Origin: JAQBQQ01 sp964633955
GTDB lineage: Bacteria > Patescibacteriota > Gracilibacteria > Peribacterales > Peribacteraceae
DNA length: 46,708 nucleotides
Direction: 5' to 3'
Assembly (NCBI GenBank): GCA_964633955.1
Contig: CAZWIA010000003.1
Coordinates: forward strand, 1-46,708
Numbering within the stretch: position 1 is the stretch's first letter; the number at the start of each line of letters is the position of its first letter. Below, in pieces: positions 8,216 through 16,329 of this stretch. Position numbers and translations under genes: made by a program. The notes beneath the pieces are model-generated. The model saw only the letters and a list, made by a program, of their open reading frames with translations, did not search any database and was not told the origin of the DNA.

Positions 8216-9112
8216 CTAGGCGGCCGCCTTCTTCTGCGTGCCGGTGGAACCCGTGCTGGATCCTGTCTCCGACGCCGGCGTCTCCGGGAACTTCAGGATG
8301 TCCGGCTCCGGCTCAAATGCTTTAGGAGCCGCCTCCGGCGCTGCCGCGACCGGCTCCTGTGCCGCGCCTGCCATGTGCGCCGCCTGGGAGAGATCGCCGG
8401 ATTCGGCGATCGCCTCAATCTGCTCGTCCGTCAGGATGCTGGTCGTGTATTCGTGGATTTCCTTGTACTCCCGGGAGACCCATTCGATGCTCTCCTGTCG
8501 GTTCATGGCATCGGTCTCCACGATGTCCTTGATTGTCAGTTCCCGGTCCGCGCCCACGTCCACCGATTGCGCGTCCCACAGCCTCGCATGCTCCTCGTGC
8601 CGCGCCTCATGGTCCACCACGTCCTGGAGCTTCCGGATGTCGATCGCGGACGCGCCCGCTTCGGACTCGTCGTCTATGGCCGACGTGACATCGATGACCG
8701 AGCTGCCCTCCTGCCCAAGCTTGGCCTGACCAGCCACGCCGTCTTCCAGCCCGCCTACCCTCGTTGTATCGAGCACCTTCTCTACGTCCTTCGCTGTAGC
8801 CTCCATGGTGTCCTGGACGGCCTTGAGGTTCACCGCTTCATCCGGCGCCTCCGCCATGGCATCCAACACTTCCGGGGGCAGTTCCGCCTTGGTCCGCTTC
8901 TGCAGCTCCGTGATGTGCTGCGGCGAGACGAACACCTCTTCCGGCGCCACGTTCACCACCAGTGTGGCCGTAGCCTCGCGGATGTCCTCTATGCCCTTGG
9001 CCGCCTGCCGTATCCGCTCAGCAAGTTCCCTGCCCTGGATGGGGCCCTCTGGGGAGAGCTGATAAATAGCACCCCGTGCGGTTTCCGCCGACGTTGTGAG
9101 AGCTGTTGCCAT
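8216..9112 (-). CDS. hypothetical cytosolic protein with HEARH motif
   Basis: A 298-residue protein with no recognised family, starting at ATG 9112. An upstream in-frame extension to 9202 runs through AT-rich spacer and is unlikely. It has no signal peptide and is acidic and helical. VVDHEARHEEHARLW (about residues 175-189) contains HExxH and further His/Glu residues, reminiscent of a metal site but not proof of protease activity. The C-terminal ~45 residues are Pro/Ala/Ser/Thr-rich and end in KKAAA. It converges on secD across a shared terminator. There is no leaderless-type box close to this ATG. Confidence 0.6.
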   Translation of the reverse strand: MATALTTSAETARGAIYQLSPEGPIQGRELAERIRQAAKGIEDIREATATLVVNVAPEEVFVSPQHITELQKRTKAELPPEVLDAMAEAPDEAVNLKAVQDTMEATAKDVEKVLDTTRVGGLEDGVAGQAKLGQEGSSVIDVTSAIDDESEAGASAIDIRKLQDVVDHEARHEEHARLWDAQSVDVGADRELTIKDIVETDAMNRQESIEWVSREYKEIHEYTTSILTDEQIEAIAESGDLSQAAHMAGAAQEPVAAAPEAAPKAFEPEPDILKFPETPASETGSSTGSTGTQKKAAA

Positions 9113-9200
9113 GGCCGGTGGGGGGAAGGAGATACACCTGAATTGGATACTATGTTCATGAGAATTGCAAGGGTCTAGGCGGGGAAAACACGAGGAAGTC

Positions 9201-9258
9201 ACGATTTACAAGTTACGAATTGAAACTCGTAACTCGTAACTTCAAACCTGTAACTCTC
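9201..9258. repeat. inverted 7-bp array (GTAACTC family)
   Basis: Short left arm of gttac-type units (9208-9220) and right arm of gtaactc units. It lies upstream of the 8216 gene and just after the folA stop. Confidence 0.82.
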
Positions 9259-9264
9259 CTCGTT

Positions 9265-9774
9265 CTAACGTCTCCTCTCCCATGTTTCAAAGGTAAACGC
9301 ATACTCATGCCGCTCGTCCGCCGGGTGATCTACCCCTGAGACGAGCGTCCACTGGCTCAGATCCAGCTCGCGGAAGAACACATCCCCCGCTGTCTCCGCG
9401 TGCACCCGCGTGAGCTCTATCCGATCGGCGAGCGCCAGGGCCTGCCGGAAGATCTCCGCTCCGCCAATGATGAACGCCTCATCCGGCTGGCGGCTGCGCG
9501 CGATCGCGAGCGCCTCATCGATCGACCCGGCCCGCACCGCCCCGTCCATGGGCCGGTACCCCAGCTGCCGGGAAATGACGATATTGAGGCGCTCCGGCAG
9601 CACAAAGCCGATCGCCTGATGCGTCTTCCGGCCCATGATGACGGGCTTGCCTCGCGTCCGCTCCCGGAAGTGCCGGAGATCGTCCGGCAGCCGCCAGGGG
9701 AGCTCCTGGTGGGGAGAGTGCGAATCCCCGATCACGCCGTTCTCAGAGACTGCCAGAATGAGGGACAGGATCAC
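9265..9774 (-). CDS. folA: dihydrofolate reductase
   Basis: A 169-residue DHFR that reduces dihydrofolate with NADPH. Seen: SLILAVSENGVIG at the N-terminus, LPWRLPDDLRHFRERTRGKPVIMGRKTHQAI (folate/NADPH-binding core), and FIIGGAEIFRQAL (glycine pair of the cofactor site). The start is GTG (ILSLILAV), with a TAGACT box six bases upstream (9781-9786). The adjacent thyA, in the same orientation 172 bases upstream, produces the dihydrofolate this enzyme recycles. No gene was found in the 9775-9946 spacer. Confidence 0.95.
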   Translation of the reverse strand: MILSLILAVSENGVIGDSHSPHQELPWRLPDDLRHFRERTRGKPVIMGRKTHQAIGFVLPERLNIVISRQLGYRPMDGAVRAGSIDEALAIARSRQPDEAFIIGGAEIFRQALALADRIELTRVHAETAGDVFFRELDLSQWTLVSGVDHPADERHEYAFTFETWERRR

Positions 9775-9946
9775 CCCCGGAGTCTACTGCGCCCGGCACG
9801 GATGACAACGCCCGGAGACGCACGTAGCGCCGCCAGAGCTGCCGGCCAATGAGGAGGAGTGCCAGGGTGGTCACGCAAACCTTTAACGACAGAACGTCAA
9901 GGATGTTACACCTCGCTCCTGGTTCACGGACCCGGTTACCCCGGGC

Positions 9947-10807
9947 TCAGACAGCGATGGGCGCCTTGATGGACGGGTGAGGATCGTAGTGCAGGATCTG
10001 GATGTCCCCGTAGGTGAACTGGAAAATGTCCTTCACGGCCGGATTGAGCCATAGCTGCGGGAGAGGCCGCGGCTCGCGCTCAAGTTGCTCGCGGGCCTGG
10101 TCCAAGTGGTTTAAGTACAGATGCGTATCCCCCAGCGTGTGGACAAACGTTCCCACCTGCAGATCGCACACCTGGGCCACCATGTGGATAAGGAGCGCGT
10201 AAGAGGCGATGTTGAACGGCACGCCCAGGAAGGTATCGCAGCTGCGCTGGTAGAGGTGGCAGTTGAGGACGTTTGTGCCGTTCACGCCACTGGGACAGAC
10301 GTTGAAGTGGAAGAGCGTGTGGCAGGGCGGCAGTTCCACCTGATCCGCCTCCTTGGGGTTCCATCCCGTGACAATGTGCCGCGTGCCGTAGGGATTCCGC
10401 TTGATACCCGCGATCAGGCGCGTGATCTGGTCCACGCCGTCACGGGCGTACGTGCCGTCCGGCTGCAAGGTAGCCCCAAAGTTCCGCCATTGATGGCCGT
10501 AGATGGGCCCCAGTTCCCCCTCCGGCCGGCCGAACTTGGCCGTCTTCTCCGCGGTCGCCCATTCATCCCAAATGGTCACCCCCTGCGCCTGCAACGCCCG
10601 CACGTTGGTATCCCCGGACAGGAACCACAGGAGCTCATGCACGATGCTCCGCGTGTGGAGCTTCTTGGTGGTGAGGAGCGGAAACCCCTCGCTCAGGTCA
10701 AACCGCATCTGATACCCAAAGACGCCACGCCTCCCCACACCGGTCCGATCAGGATAGTCCGTGCCGTAGTCCAGAATGTGCTGCAGGAGATCAAGGTACT
10801 GACGCAT
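9947..10807 (-). CDS. thyA: thymidylate synthase
   Basis: A 286-residue ThyA that methylates dUMP to dTMP using methylene-tetrahydrofolate. Hallmarks: RTGVGRRGVFGYQMRFDLSEGFPLLTTKKLH, the catalytic cysteine in QVELPPCHTLF, RSCDTFLGVPFNIASYALL, and HLYLNHLDQAREQLER. It is full-length with the usual bacterial C-terminus (KAPIAV). A TAAGCT box lies six bases upstream of the ATG (10814-10819). It forms a dTMP module with folA next door, and with the dCMP deaminase at 43663, which can supply dUMP. Confidence 0.97.
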   Translation of the reverse strand: MRQYLDLLQHILDYGTDYPDRTGVGRRGVFGYQMRFDLSEGFPLLTTKKLHTRSIVHELLWFLSGDTNVRALQAQGVTIWDEWATAEKTAKFGRPEGELGPIYGHQWRNFGATLQPDGTYARDGVDQITRLIAGIKRNPYGTRHIVTGWNPKEADQVELPPCHTLFHFNVCPSGVNGTNVLNCHLYQRSCDTFLGVPFNIASYALLIHMVAQVCDLQVGTFVHTLGDTHLYLNHLDQAREQLEREPRPLPQLWLNPAVKDIFQFTYGDIQILHYDPHPSIKAPIAV

Positions 10808-10931
10808 GCCGGAAGCTTAACGTCTCTCGCAGCGTCACGCGATCCTTGACATCTGTGGCGATTCACTCTACAAACTCCGCTGCCAAGAGCAACAGTGCTC
10901 GTGGCTGTACAGGCCTCAGGAGTTCTTTGAC

Positions 10932-11225
10932 GTGTCCGATCTCAGTCAGCAATCACAAGCACAACCCCCTCCCCAAATCAGCCAAGACGGCCGATCCATT
11001 CAGCTCGGGTTCGTGGATCCGGAGGAGTACGAGATCGCTCCGTACAACCCGCGGCTTCCGCTCACCCTTTCAAACTGCGACAGGGGCGAGATCATCCGGA
11101 ACGGCAAGCGAGTCACCACGATTACCGCTCCTTGCGGCTTGCCGCTCGTGATCCCTGAAGGAGCGCGGGAAGTCCGCGTGAGGATCAAGGCAACTGAGCG
11201 GTGGTACACGCTCCGCATCACCTGA
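10932..11225 (+). CDS. small hypothetical protein
   Basis: A 97-residue protein of unknown family, predicted from GTG at 10932. Residues 1-25 are Gln/Pro-rich. The rest is a compact, probably beta-rich domain (SIQLGFVDPEEYEIAPYNPRLPLTLSN ... LPLVIPEGAREVRVRIKATERWYTLRI). An AGGAG about 10 bases upstream is one of the few Shine-Dalgarno-like sites in the window. A strong terminator follows the stop, which supports a real transcription unit. Confidence 0.6.
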   Translation: MSDLSQQSQAQPPPQISQDGRSIQLGFVDPEEYEIAPYNPRLPLTLSNCDRGEIIRNGKRVTTITAPCGLPLVIPEGAREVRVRIKATERWYTLRIT

Positions 11226-11231
11226 GGTTTC

Positions 11232-11267
11232 ACCCCGGCCGTCCAATGACGGATGGCCGGGGTCTTT
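11232..11267 (+). terminator. rho-independent terminator
   Basis: A 9-bp perfect stem (accccggcc / ggccggggt), a 14-base loop, then cttttaaaa. It directly follows the small protein at 10932. Confidence 0.85.
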
Positions 11268-11271
11268 TAAA

Positions 11272-11459
11272 ACGCGAGGTGCGAGACATGAGACGTGAGA
11301 AAAAGGCGACATTATACCCAAGTCTCAAGTCTCAAGTCNNNNNNNNNNNNNNNNNNNNNNNNNNNNNNNNNNNNNNNNNNNNNNNNNNNNNNNNNNNNNN
11401 NNNNNNNNNNNNNNNNNNNNNNNNNNNNNNNNNNNNNNCAAGTCTCAAGTCTCAAGTCC
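11272..11459. repeat. 7-bp array (GAGACAT / AGTCTCA) interrupted by an assembly gap
   Basis: Left arm gagacatgagacgtgag-type units, right arm agtctca units on both sides of the N run. The last codons of the minus-strand gene ending at 11445 come from this array. The gap probably marks a repeat the assembler could not size. Confidence 0.85.
11339..11438. other. assembly gap (100 N)
   Basis: Exactly 100 N, so the true length is unknown. Identical agtctca repeats flank both sides. Confidence 0.99.
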
Positions 11460-12701
11460 CGTCCCAAACGTCTCCCCCGTTCCCGTCTCTACATACTCCC
11501 CCCGGCACCGCTCCGGCCACTCCGTCTCCTCCGCCATGGCCGCGTAGGTAGGACCGTAGAGGTTCCCCGCGCTCCACACCGTGTAGCCGCAGTAGCCCGC
11601 GTCCCGTACGGCCGCAATCTGGTCGCGCATATCCTGGACAGTCATGTCATAGCCCTGAATCCACGGCCGCAGCTTCTTCTCGTGCTCGGGCCCCAGCCTA
11701 TCGGCGTAGCCAAGCAGCGTGCGGTAGACCAGGTAGTACGGCCGGCTGCGCCCGCCGCTCACGTCCCGGAAGCTGGGCGGGAACGTCTGCACGTAGGCCA
11801 TGGGAGAGATGACGTCCACATACGGCGCGAACAGCGTGTAGTCCTGCCCCAGCGCCTCCAGGTTGATCTCAAAGTCCCAGCCCAGGATGGCGTAGGTGCT
11901 GATGCCCAGCCGCACGCGAGGGTTCACCTGGTCGATCACCTCCCGCGCCATGCGGACAAAGGGCAGCACGCGCTGTGCCTTCTGGGCACCCGTGAGGCCG
12001 ATCTTCTCCTGCGGGTACTCCGTGGGGTAGCGGATGTAGTCTAGGTTGATCTCATCCACGCCGGACGCGGCCACTTCCTCCAGGATCTGGCGGTTGTACT
12101 CCAGGGTGAGCTCGTTTAATCCATCCACCCAGATGGATCCGAACGGCTCCTTGGTAACCGCATGCGTGAGCTGCGTCTCCGGAATGCCCTTGGCCAGCCG
12201 CTCGTCTTTGAGCGCCACAAAGCGTGCGATGGCAAAGAGCCCCTCGCCGTGCAGGCGCTCCACCAGGGCGGGGAGATCATAGAGCGGACGGATGGTGCCG
12301 ATCTCCGTGGCGATCACCGCTTCCGATTGGTAGTGCACCGTGACGGTCTTCACGTCAATCACCACCGCGCTGCCGCGGTGCCGCTTGGTCTGATCGATCG
12401 TCTGCTGCAGGAAGCCGTCATCTCGCGCGATGCTGGCCGCGGAGAGGTACACGCCCCGCCGGTTGTCCGCGCGCGGGAGCGGCGGCTCTGGCTCCGCTGC
12501 CGCGGGAGACGGCTGGAGGAGGCGGCCCGTGAGCCGCGCCAGCTCCAGCTGAACTTCCGGCCGCAGGAGGACCAATCCCCCCGCGGCACACGCGACGAGC
12601 ACTAGCGCCAGCGGGAGCAGCCACATGCGCCGCATACGGCGCCGGGGACGGGACGTCTCTGTCATCTCCGCGGGTGGAGGGGGCGGGGGTGCCTCAGGCA
12701 T
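11445..12701 (-). CDS. exported putative glycoside hydrolase (DUF4015/GH13-like barrel)
   Basis: A 418-residue protein. ATG 12701 is chosen because a TACACT box lies 10 bases upstream (12712-12717); frames further upstream are low-complexity. A Pro-rich cytosolic start and one TM (MWLLPLALVLVACAAGGLVLL) are followed by an extracellular TIM-barrel-like domain: GVYLSAASIARDDGFLQQTID, SAVVIDVKTVTVHYQ, GLFAIARFVALKDERLA, EVAASGVDEINLDYIRYPTE, YVDVISPMAYVQTFPPSF, WIQGYDMTVQDMRDQIAAVRDAGYCGYTVWSAGN. This matches the 'putative glycosyl hydrolase' family PF13200 (DUF4015). The substrate is unknown, perhaps cell-wall or surface glycan. The final residues (GTGLET) are read from the 7-bp array. Confidence 0.82.
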   Translation of the reverse strand: MPEAPPPPPPAEMTETSRPRRRMRRMWLLPLALVLVACAAGGLVLLRPEVQLELARLTGRLLQPSPAAAEPEPPLPRADNRRGVYLSAASIARDDGFLQQTIDQTKRHRGSAVVIDVKTVTVHYQSEAVIATEIGTIRPLYDLPALVERLHGEGLFAIARFVALKDERLAKGIPETQLTHAVTKEPFGSIWVDGLNELTLEYNRQILEEVAASGVDEINLDYIRYPTEYPQEKIGLTGAQKAQRVLPFVRMAREVIDQVNPRVRLGISTYAILGWDFEINLEALGQDYTLFAPYVDVISPMAYVQTFPPSFRDVSGGRSRPYYLVYRTLLGYADRLGPEHEKKLRPWIQGYDMTVQDMRDQIAAVRDAGYCGYTVWSAGNLYGPTYAAMAEETEWPERCRGEYVETGTGETFGTGLET

Positions 12702-12753
12702 GGACCGGGGGAGTGTAGCAGGCGGAGACCTGCCCGCTACTACAGCAACCGGA

Positions 12754-12783
12754 CACAGAAAAGGGCGGCCTCCCGGCCGCCCC
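12754..12783 (-). terminator. terminator of the 12802 lipoprotein gene
   Basis: An 8-bp stem gggcggcc / ggccgccc with a 4-base loop, followed on the minus strand by a cttttc tract. It sits just downstream of the minus-strand stop at 12802. Confidence 0.75.
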
Positions 12784-12801
12784 TGAATCTTCACCGCGTT
12801 C

Positions 12802-13293
12802 TCACAGCGCTGCCGCGTCCTCCGGGTCCGTCTCTCCCAGGTCCGTCCCCTCCGGTACCGTGCCGGCGGCATCGGATCCCATCATGCCCACCGTGCCGCT
12901 CTGAATGCTGTAACTGACGCCATCGGATTCCCAGCTGTCCACCGCCTCCCACGTCTGGCCCTCATCCGTGCTGCGCATGGCGGCTCCGGTCTCATCAATC
13001 TTGTACCAGTTGTCATCCGCGCCCTTCCACATGTTGCCAGGCACCTCTACGTACGTCACGCCGTCCACGCTACCCTCCAGCATCTTGGTATCCGCGTTGT
13101 AGCGCAGCAACGTACCGTCCGCGTCCTTCCAGACCTGCGCCTGGCTATTGGCATCCACGCCCGCGCTACCCGTTTGGTCCTCTAGAAGGACATCACCCTG
13201 CGTATCCGTGGTGTCATCCGTGGGCGCGGCGCCGCCGCAGGCAGCCAGCATCAGCGTGGAAGCGGCGATCAAGGCAAAGTACTGCTTGGACAT
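12802..13293 (-). CDS. hypothetical acidic lipoprotein
   Basis: A 163-residue lipoprotein. ATG 13293 starts MSKQYFALIAASTLMLAACGG, with lipobox LAAC (Cys19). Two WKxADxxxx-type units (VWKDADGTLLRYN and MWKGADDNWYKIDETG) suggest a small repeated beta motif, and the chain is rich in Asp, Gly and Thr. No family is recognised. It would be anchored on the outer face of the membrane. It is transcribed on its own, with a terminator directly downstream and 210 bases of apparently gene-free DNA upstream. Confidence 0.7.
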   Translation of the reverse strand: MSKQYFALIAASTLMLAACGGAAPTDDTTDTQGDVLLEDQTGSAGVDANSQAQVWKDADGTLLRYNADTKMLEGSVDGVTYVEVPGNMWKGADDNWYKIDETGAAMRSTDEGQTWEAVDSWESDGVSYSIQSGTVGMMGSDAAGTVPEGTDLGETDPEDAAAL

Positions 13294-13503
13294 AATCAAG
13301 AGTGGAATGGAGGTAAAACCGCGGTGCACCATAGCGTGTGGAACTGCGGGGATTCAACCCGGGAGCCGGCTCTGTGGTCGGATGCAGCAGCGGTGAATCA
13401 TCTGTCAATGCCACTCTGGTCCTTGCAACAGGCCTATCAGGATCTTCTTTCAGTCACACGATGGTGTAATGCGTATTGCCAGGATATCGGAAAATATTCT
13501 CAA

Positions 13504-14193
13504 TCATACTTTACGCGGCCGGCGCTTCCTGGCGGCTGCCCGATCGGGCAGCCCGCGCGTGAGGGAGGACGGACACGCGTCCTTGAACACGCAGGCGCCG
13601 CACTTCCGGCGCAGCGCCGTGCACACGGCGCGGCCGTGGCTGATCAGGAGCGGGTTCACGCGGCACCACGCCGCGCGCGGGAGCGTAACCAGGAGATCCT
13701 GCTCCACGCCCACGGGATCCGATGCCCGGGTGAGCCCCAGACGCTGGCTGAGGCGCAGGACGTGCGTATCCACGGCTATCCCCTGGCACTGGTTGAACGC
13801 CGCATGCAGGACGATGAGCGCCGTCTTGCGCCCCACGCCCGGGAACTTCTGCAGGTCATCCAGGGTCGTGGGCACCGTGCCGCCAAACTCCGCCAGTATC
13901 GTCCGCGCGATCCCCTGCAGGTGGCGCGCCTTCACGCGGTACGTCCCCACCGGACGGATGTCCTGTTCAATCTCCTCAATGGGCACCTTGAGGTAGTCCT
14001 CCGCCGTGCGGTACTTCTTGAAGAGCGACGCAGTGACGATGTTCACCCGGTCGTCCGTGCACTGCGCGCTCAGGACCGTAGCCATCACGAGCTCCAGGGG
14101 ATTCGACCAGTGCAAGAACGAGCGCGGCGGATCGTAGAGCTGTTCCAACTCTTTCACCACGGTAGAAGCGGTCAGCGGTAGTCGGCGTGGCAT
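13504..14193 (-). CDS. nth: endonuclease III
   Basis: A 229-residue DNA glycosylase/AP lyase for oxidised pyrimidines in base-excision repair. Helix-hairpin-helix LQKFPGVGRKTALIVL carries the catalytic lysine, IAVDTHVLRLSQRLGL the catalytic aspartate, and the C-terminal CTALRRKCGACVFKDAC is the Cx6Cx2Cx5C [4Fe-4S] motif. The start ATG 14193 (MPRRLPLT) is chosen over an upstream extension. mutM at 24753 repairs oxidised purines, so both branches of oxidative base repair are encoded in this window. Confidence 0.95.
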   Translation of the reverse strand: MPRRLPLTASTVVKELEQLYDPPRSFLHWSNPLELVMATVLSAQCTDDRVNIVTASLFKKYRTAEDYLKVPIEEIEQDIRPVGTYRVKARHLQGIARTILAEFGGTVPTTLDDLQKFPGVGRKTALIVLHAAFNQCQGIAVDTHVLRLSQRLGLTRASDPVGVEQDLLVTLPRAAWCRVNPLLISHGRAVCTALRRKCGACVFKDACPSSLTRGLPDRAAARKRRPRKV

Positions 14194-14243
14194 GGGGAGC
14201 GAGGAGGTCAGGACGGTACAAGGGTACAATGCTCTTCCCAACC

Positions 14244-14274
14244 CCGTAACTCGTAACTTGCAACTGGTAACTCG
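14244..14274. repeat. 7-bp array (GTAACTC family), single arm
   Basis: Four units of gtaactc/gtaactt/gcaactg/gtaactc between the divergent nth and the exonuclease gene. Confidence 0.82.
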
Positions 14275-14372
14275 ACCTGCAGGGATTGTGCGCAGGCAGG
14301 TTGCGTTCTCATCGCGAAGTAAAGTTTGCTTTCTCGCCAGCCGCCCGCCGCCCCGCCTATAGTCCCTCCCCC

Positions 14373-14954
14373 ATGGCCCTCCTGCCGCCCATCACCGTGT
14401 TCGATGTGGAGACGACCGGCCTGGACCCCCGCAAGGGCCACCGGATTATTGAGATCGCGGGGATCCGGATCCAGGATGGCACGATCGATGAGAGCCGGAC
14501 GTTTGTCTCCCTGGTGAACCCGGAACGGCAGATCCCCTGGGACGCCAAGCAGGTGAACAAGATCGATGACGCGGACGTGGCCGCCGCGCCCACGATCGAC
14601 CAGGTCCTGCCGCGGTTTCTGGCGTTTGCGGAAGGATCCGTGCTGGTGGCCCATAACGCGTCGTTTGATGCCAGCTTCCTCCAGAATGAGAAGGAGATGT
14701 GCTGGGGCTACGTGGAGCTGCCGGAGGTGTTTTGCAGCTTGAGGCTGAGCCAGAGCCTGTACCCGCGGGACTTCCGCCACAACCTGGACGCCATTTCCCG
14801 CAAGTTCCAGCTCACTCTCCCATCCGACCGTCACCGGGCGCTGGCGGATTGCGTCCTGCTCTCCCAGGCGCTCCTGCGCATGTTCCAGGACGGCAACATC
14901 CGGTCCATGGAGGATCTACGGAAGCGGGCCTCGCTTGGCCAACTCGTCAGCTGA
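14373..14954 (+). CDS. 3'-5' exonuclease, DNA polymerase III epsilon type
   Basis: A 193-residue DEDDh exonuclease (DnaQ-like). ExoI: TVFDVETTGLDP (Asp, Glu); ExoII: LVAHNASFDASFL (Asp); ExoIII: HRALADCVLL (His, Asp). It is short, with no polymerase- or clamp-binding extension visible, and may be the proofreading subunit or a stand-alone nuclease. ATG 14373 is favoured because a TATAGT box lies nine C-rich bases upstream (14358-14363). The stop is at the border of the ATAATTG array. Confidence 0.9.
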   Translation: MALLPPITVFDVETTGLDPRKGHRIIEIAGIRIQDGTIDESRTFVSLVNPERQIPWDAKQVNKIDDADVAAAPTIDQVLPRFLAFAEGSVLVAHNASFDASFLQNEKEMCWGYVELPEVFCSLRLSQSLYPRDFRHNLDAISRKFQLTLPSDRHRALADCVLLSQALLRMFQDGNIRSMEDLRKRASLGQLVS

Positions 14955-15046
14955 GAAATTGATAATTGATAATGAATAATTGATAATGCTCTCGAAACAC
15001 GTGAATCGAGCATGTAATTGTCAATTATCAATTATCCATCATCAAT
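14954..15046. repeat. inverted 7-bp array (ATAATTG / CAATTAT)
   Basis: Left arm 14957-14987 and right arm 15015-15046 are reverse complements in units of 7, separated by a ~27-base loop. It is very AT-rich against the GC-rich background. The def start codon (TTG) begins at the edge of the right arm. Confidence 0.9.
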
Positions 15047-15517
15047 TTGGCGGTTCTGCCTATCCTCACCGGCGCGGACAACCCCGTCCTCCGCACCCCC
15101 ACAACGCCCGTCCCTGGCGTGACCAAGAAGCTGAAGAAGCTCCTCAAGGACATGGTGGCAACCATGGAGGCGGCAAACGGCGTGGGGATCGCCGCACCGC
15201 AGGTGGGATCATCTGACCGCGTGTGCATCGTGACCTTGGGCGGTCCCGGCAGCGGAAAACCCCTGGCCCTCATCAACCCGCGGATCACGCGGCGGAGTGA
15301 GGACGTGGCGATGGACGAAGAGGGCTGCCTGAGCCTGCCGGGTGTCTGGCTCAAGATCCCGCGTGCAACCAGCATCACGCTCGCGTACCAGGATGAGAGC
15401 GGCAAGGCGCAAGAGCGGCAACTGGCGGATTTTGATGCCCGCGTGGTCCAGCATGAGGTAGATCACTTGGATGGCGTGCTGATCGTGGATTACGTCACTA
15501 GCACCTACCAGGAGTAG
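15047..15517 (+). CDS. def: peptide deformylase
   Basis: A 156-residue iron/zinc enzyme removing the formyl group from nascent proteins. All three motifs are present: GVGIAAPQV (motif 1), EGCLSLPG (motif 2, metal Cys) and VVQHEVDHLDGVL (motif 3, HExDH). The best start is TTG 15047 (AVLPILTGADNPVLRTP), immediately after the inverted array. There is no Shine-Dalgarno. The Leu/Met-type initiation codon and the repeat-derived 5' end suggest weak or structure-dependent translation (inference). Confidence 0.95.
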   Translation: MAVLPILTGADNPVLRTPTTPVPGVTKKLKKLLKDMVATMEAANGVGIAAPQVGSSDRVCIVTLGGPGSGKPLALINPRITRRSEDVAMDEEGCLSLPGVWLKIPRATSITLAYQDESGKAQERQLADFDARVVQHEVDHLDGVLIVDYVTSTYQE

Positions 15518-15537
15518 CGAGGGGACGCAGCGATTTC

Positions 15538-16149
15538 TTACTCTCCAAGAGATTGGATCTGCATCAGTGCCGCATGGAGACGGGATTTCACGGTGCCGAT
15601 CGGAATGCCGTGCCGCTCCGCCACTTGGCGATAGGACTGATCGTGATAGTACACGTCCAGGAGCGGCCCCTGTAACTTGGGAGAGAGCTGGGCGATTGCG
15701 TTGCGCATCCAATCCGCTCGCCCCCGCGCTTCCAGCAGCGTGCTTGGGTCTGGCGATGAGTCGAGAAGTATGGAAGCCAGGCTCCCCTCGGATTCGGAGC
15801 CTGCGGCATCCTGATAACTGGCATCCATGGAGACCGTTGGATGCCTGGCGCGGCTGCGTTGGAAATCGATCGCACGGTTGTTCGCGAGCGCATACACCCA
15901 TGCCTCGAACGGACGCGACGCATCGTACTGATCGATACGGGTGAGCACGCGCAGCCAGGTCTCCTGCAGTACATCTTCCGCCAGGTGCGTATCGCCGAGC
16001 GTATTGCAGAGGAAGCGCCGTATGGGGCCGGAGTACGCTCGCACCAGGTCTTCAAAGTCGGCAGCCGATCGCTCCTGCTGGTAGGCAAGCGCGAGCTCTT
16101 GCAGGGACGGCTTAGGAGGAGAATCGGGACTGCGGGTGGGGGTGTGCAT
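15538..16149 (-). CDS. ECF-type RNA polymerase sigma factor
   Basis: A 203-residue sigma-70 family factor. Region 2 spans about residues 33-100 (LVRAYSGPIRRFLCNTLGDTHLAEDVLQETWLRVL...RPFEAWVYALANNRAIDFQRS). Region 4 spans about 150-200 (LSPKLQGPLLDVYYHDQSYRQVAERHGIPIGTVKSRLHAALMQI), with a helix-turn-helix. A linker of ~40 residues is acidic and Ser-rich. No anti-sigma gene is adjacent, unlike the second ECF factor at 20729. A TACCCT box lies six bases upstream of the ATG (16156-16161). Confidence 0.92.
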   Translation of the reverse strand: MHTPTRSPDSPPKPSLQELALAYQQERSAADFEDLVRAYSGPIRRFLCNTLGDTHLAEDVLQETWLRVLTRIDQYDASRPFEAWVYALANNRAIDFQRSRARHPTVSMDASYQDAAGSESEGSLASILLDSSPDPSTLLEARGRADWMRNAIAQLSPKLQGPLLDVYYHDQSYRQVAERHGIPIGTVKSRLHAALMQIQSLGE

Positions 16150-16329
16150 CCCGCCAGGGTAGAGGAGCGGGTCGCTACCTCAACTCGTTGCGGCGGAAAG
16201 AGAGATGATCGGCAGACTGAAGCGAAGAAGTCAGCGGATCGGCTGCCTGCAGAACCGCTCGCTACCGCCAAGTTGCCATTCACAAGACCATGGAAATCCG
16301 TATCCTGCACCTGCTGAGCCACTCGTGTC

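Noticed and set aside
8216..9112. Calling the HEARH protein a metalloprotease
   Set aside because: The motif lies in a charged helical stretch with several His/Glu by composition; no third ligand pattern or export signal supports it.
13328..13400. tRNA-like sequence (ggattcaaccc, reverse ggGTTGAATCcc) between the lipoprotein and nth
   Set aside because: The T-loop would lack the invariant C56, the anticodon stem does not pair, and no matching acceptor strand exists within a tRNA length; too short for tmRNA.
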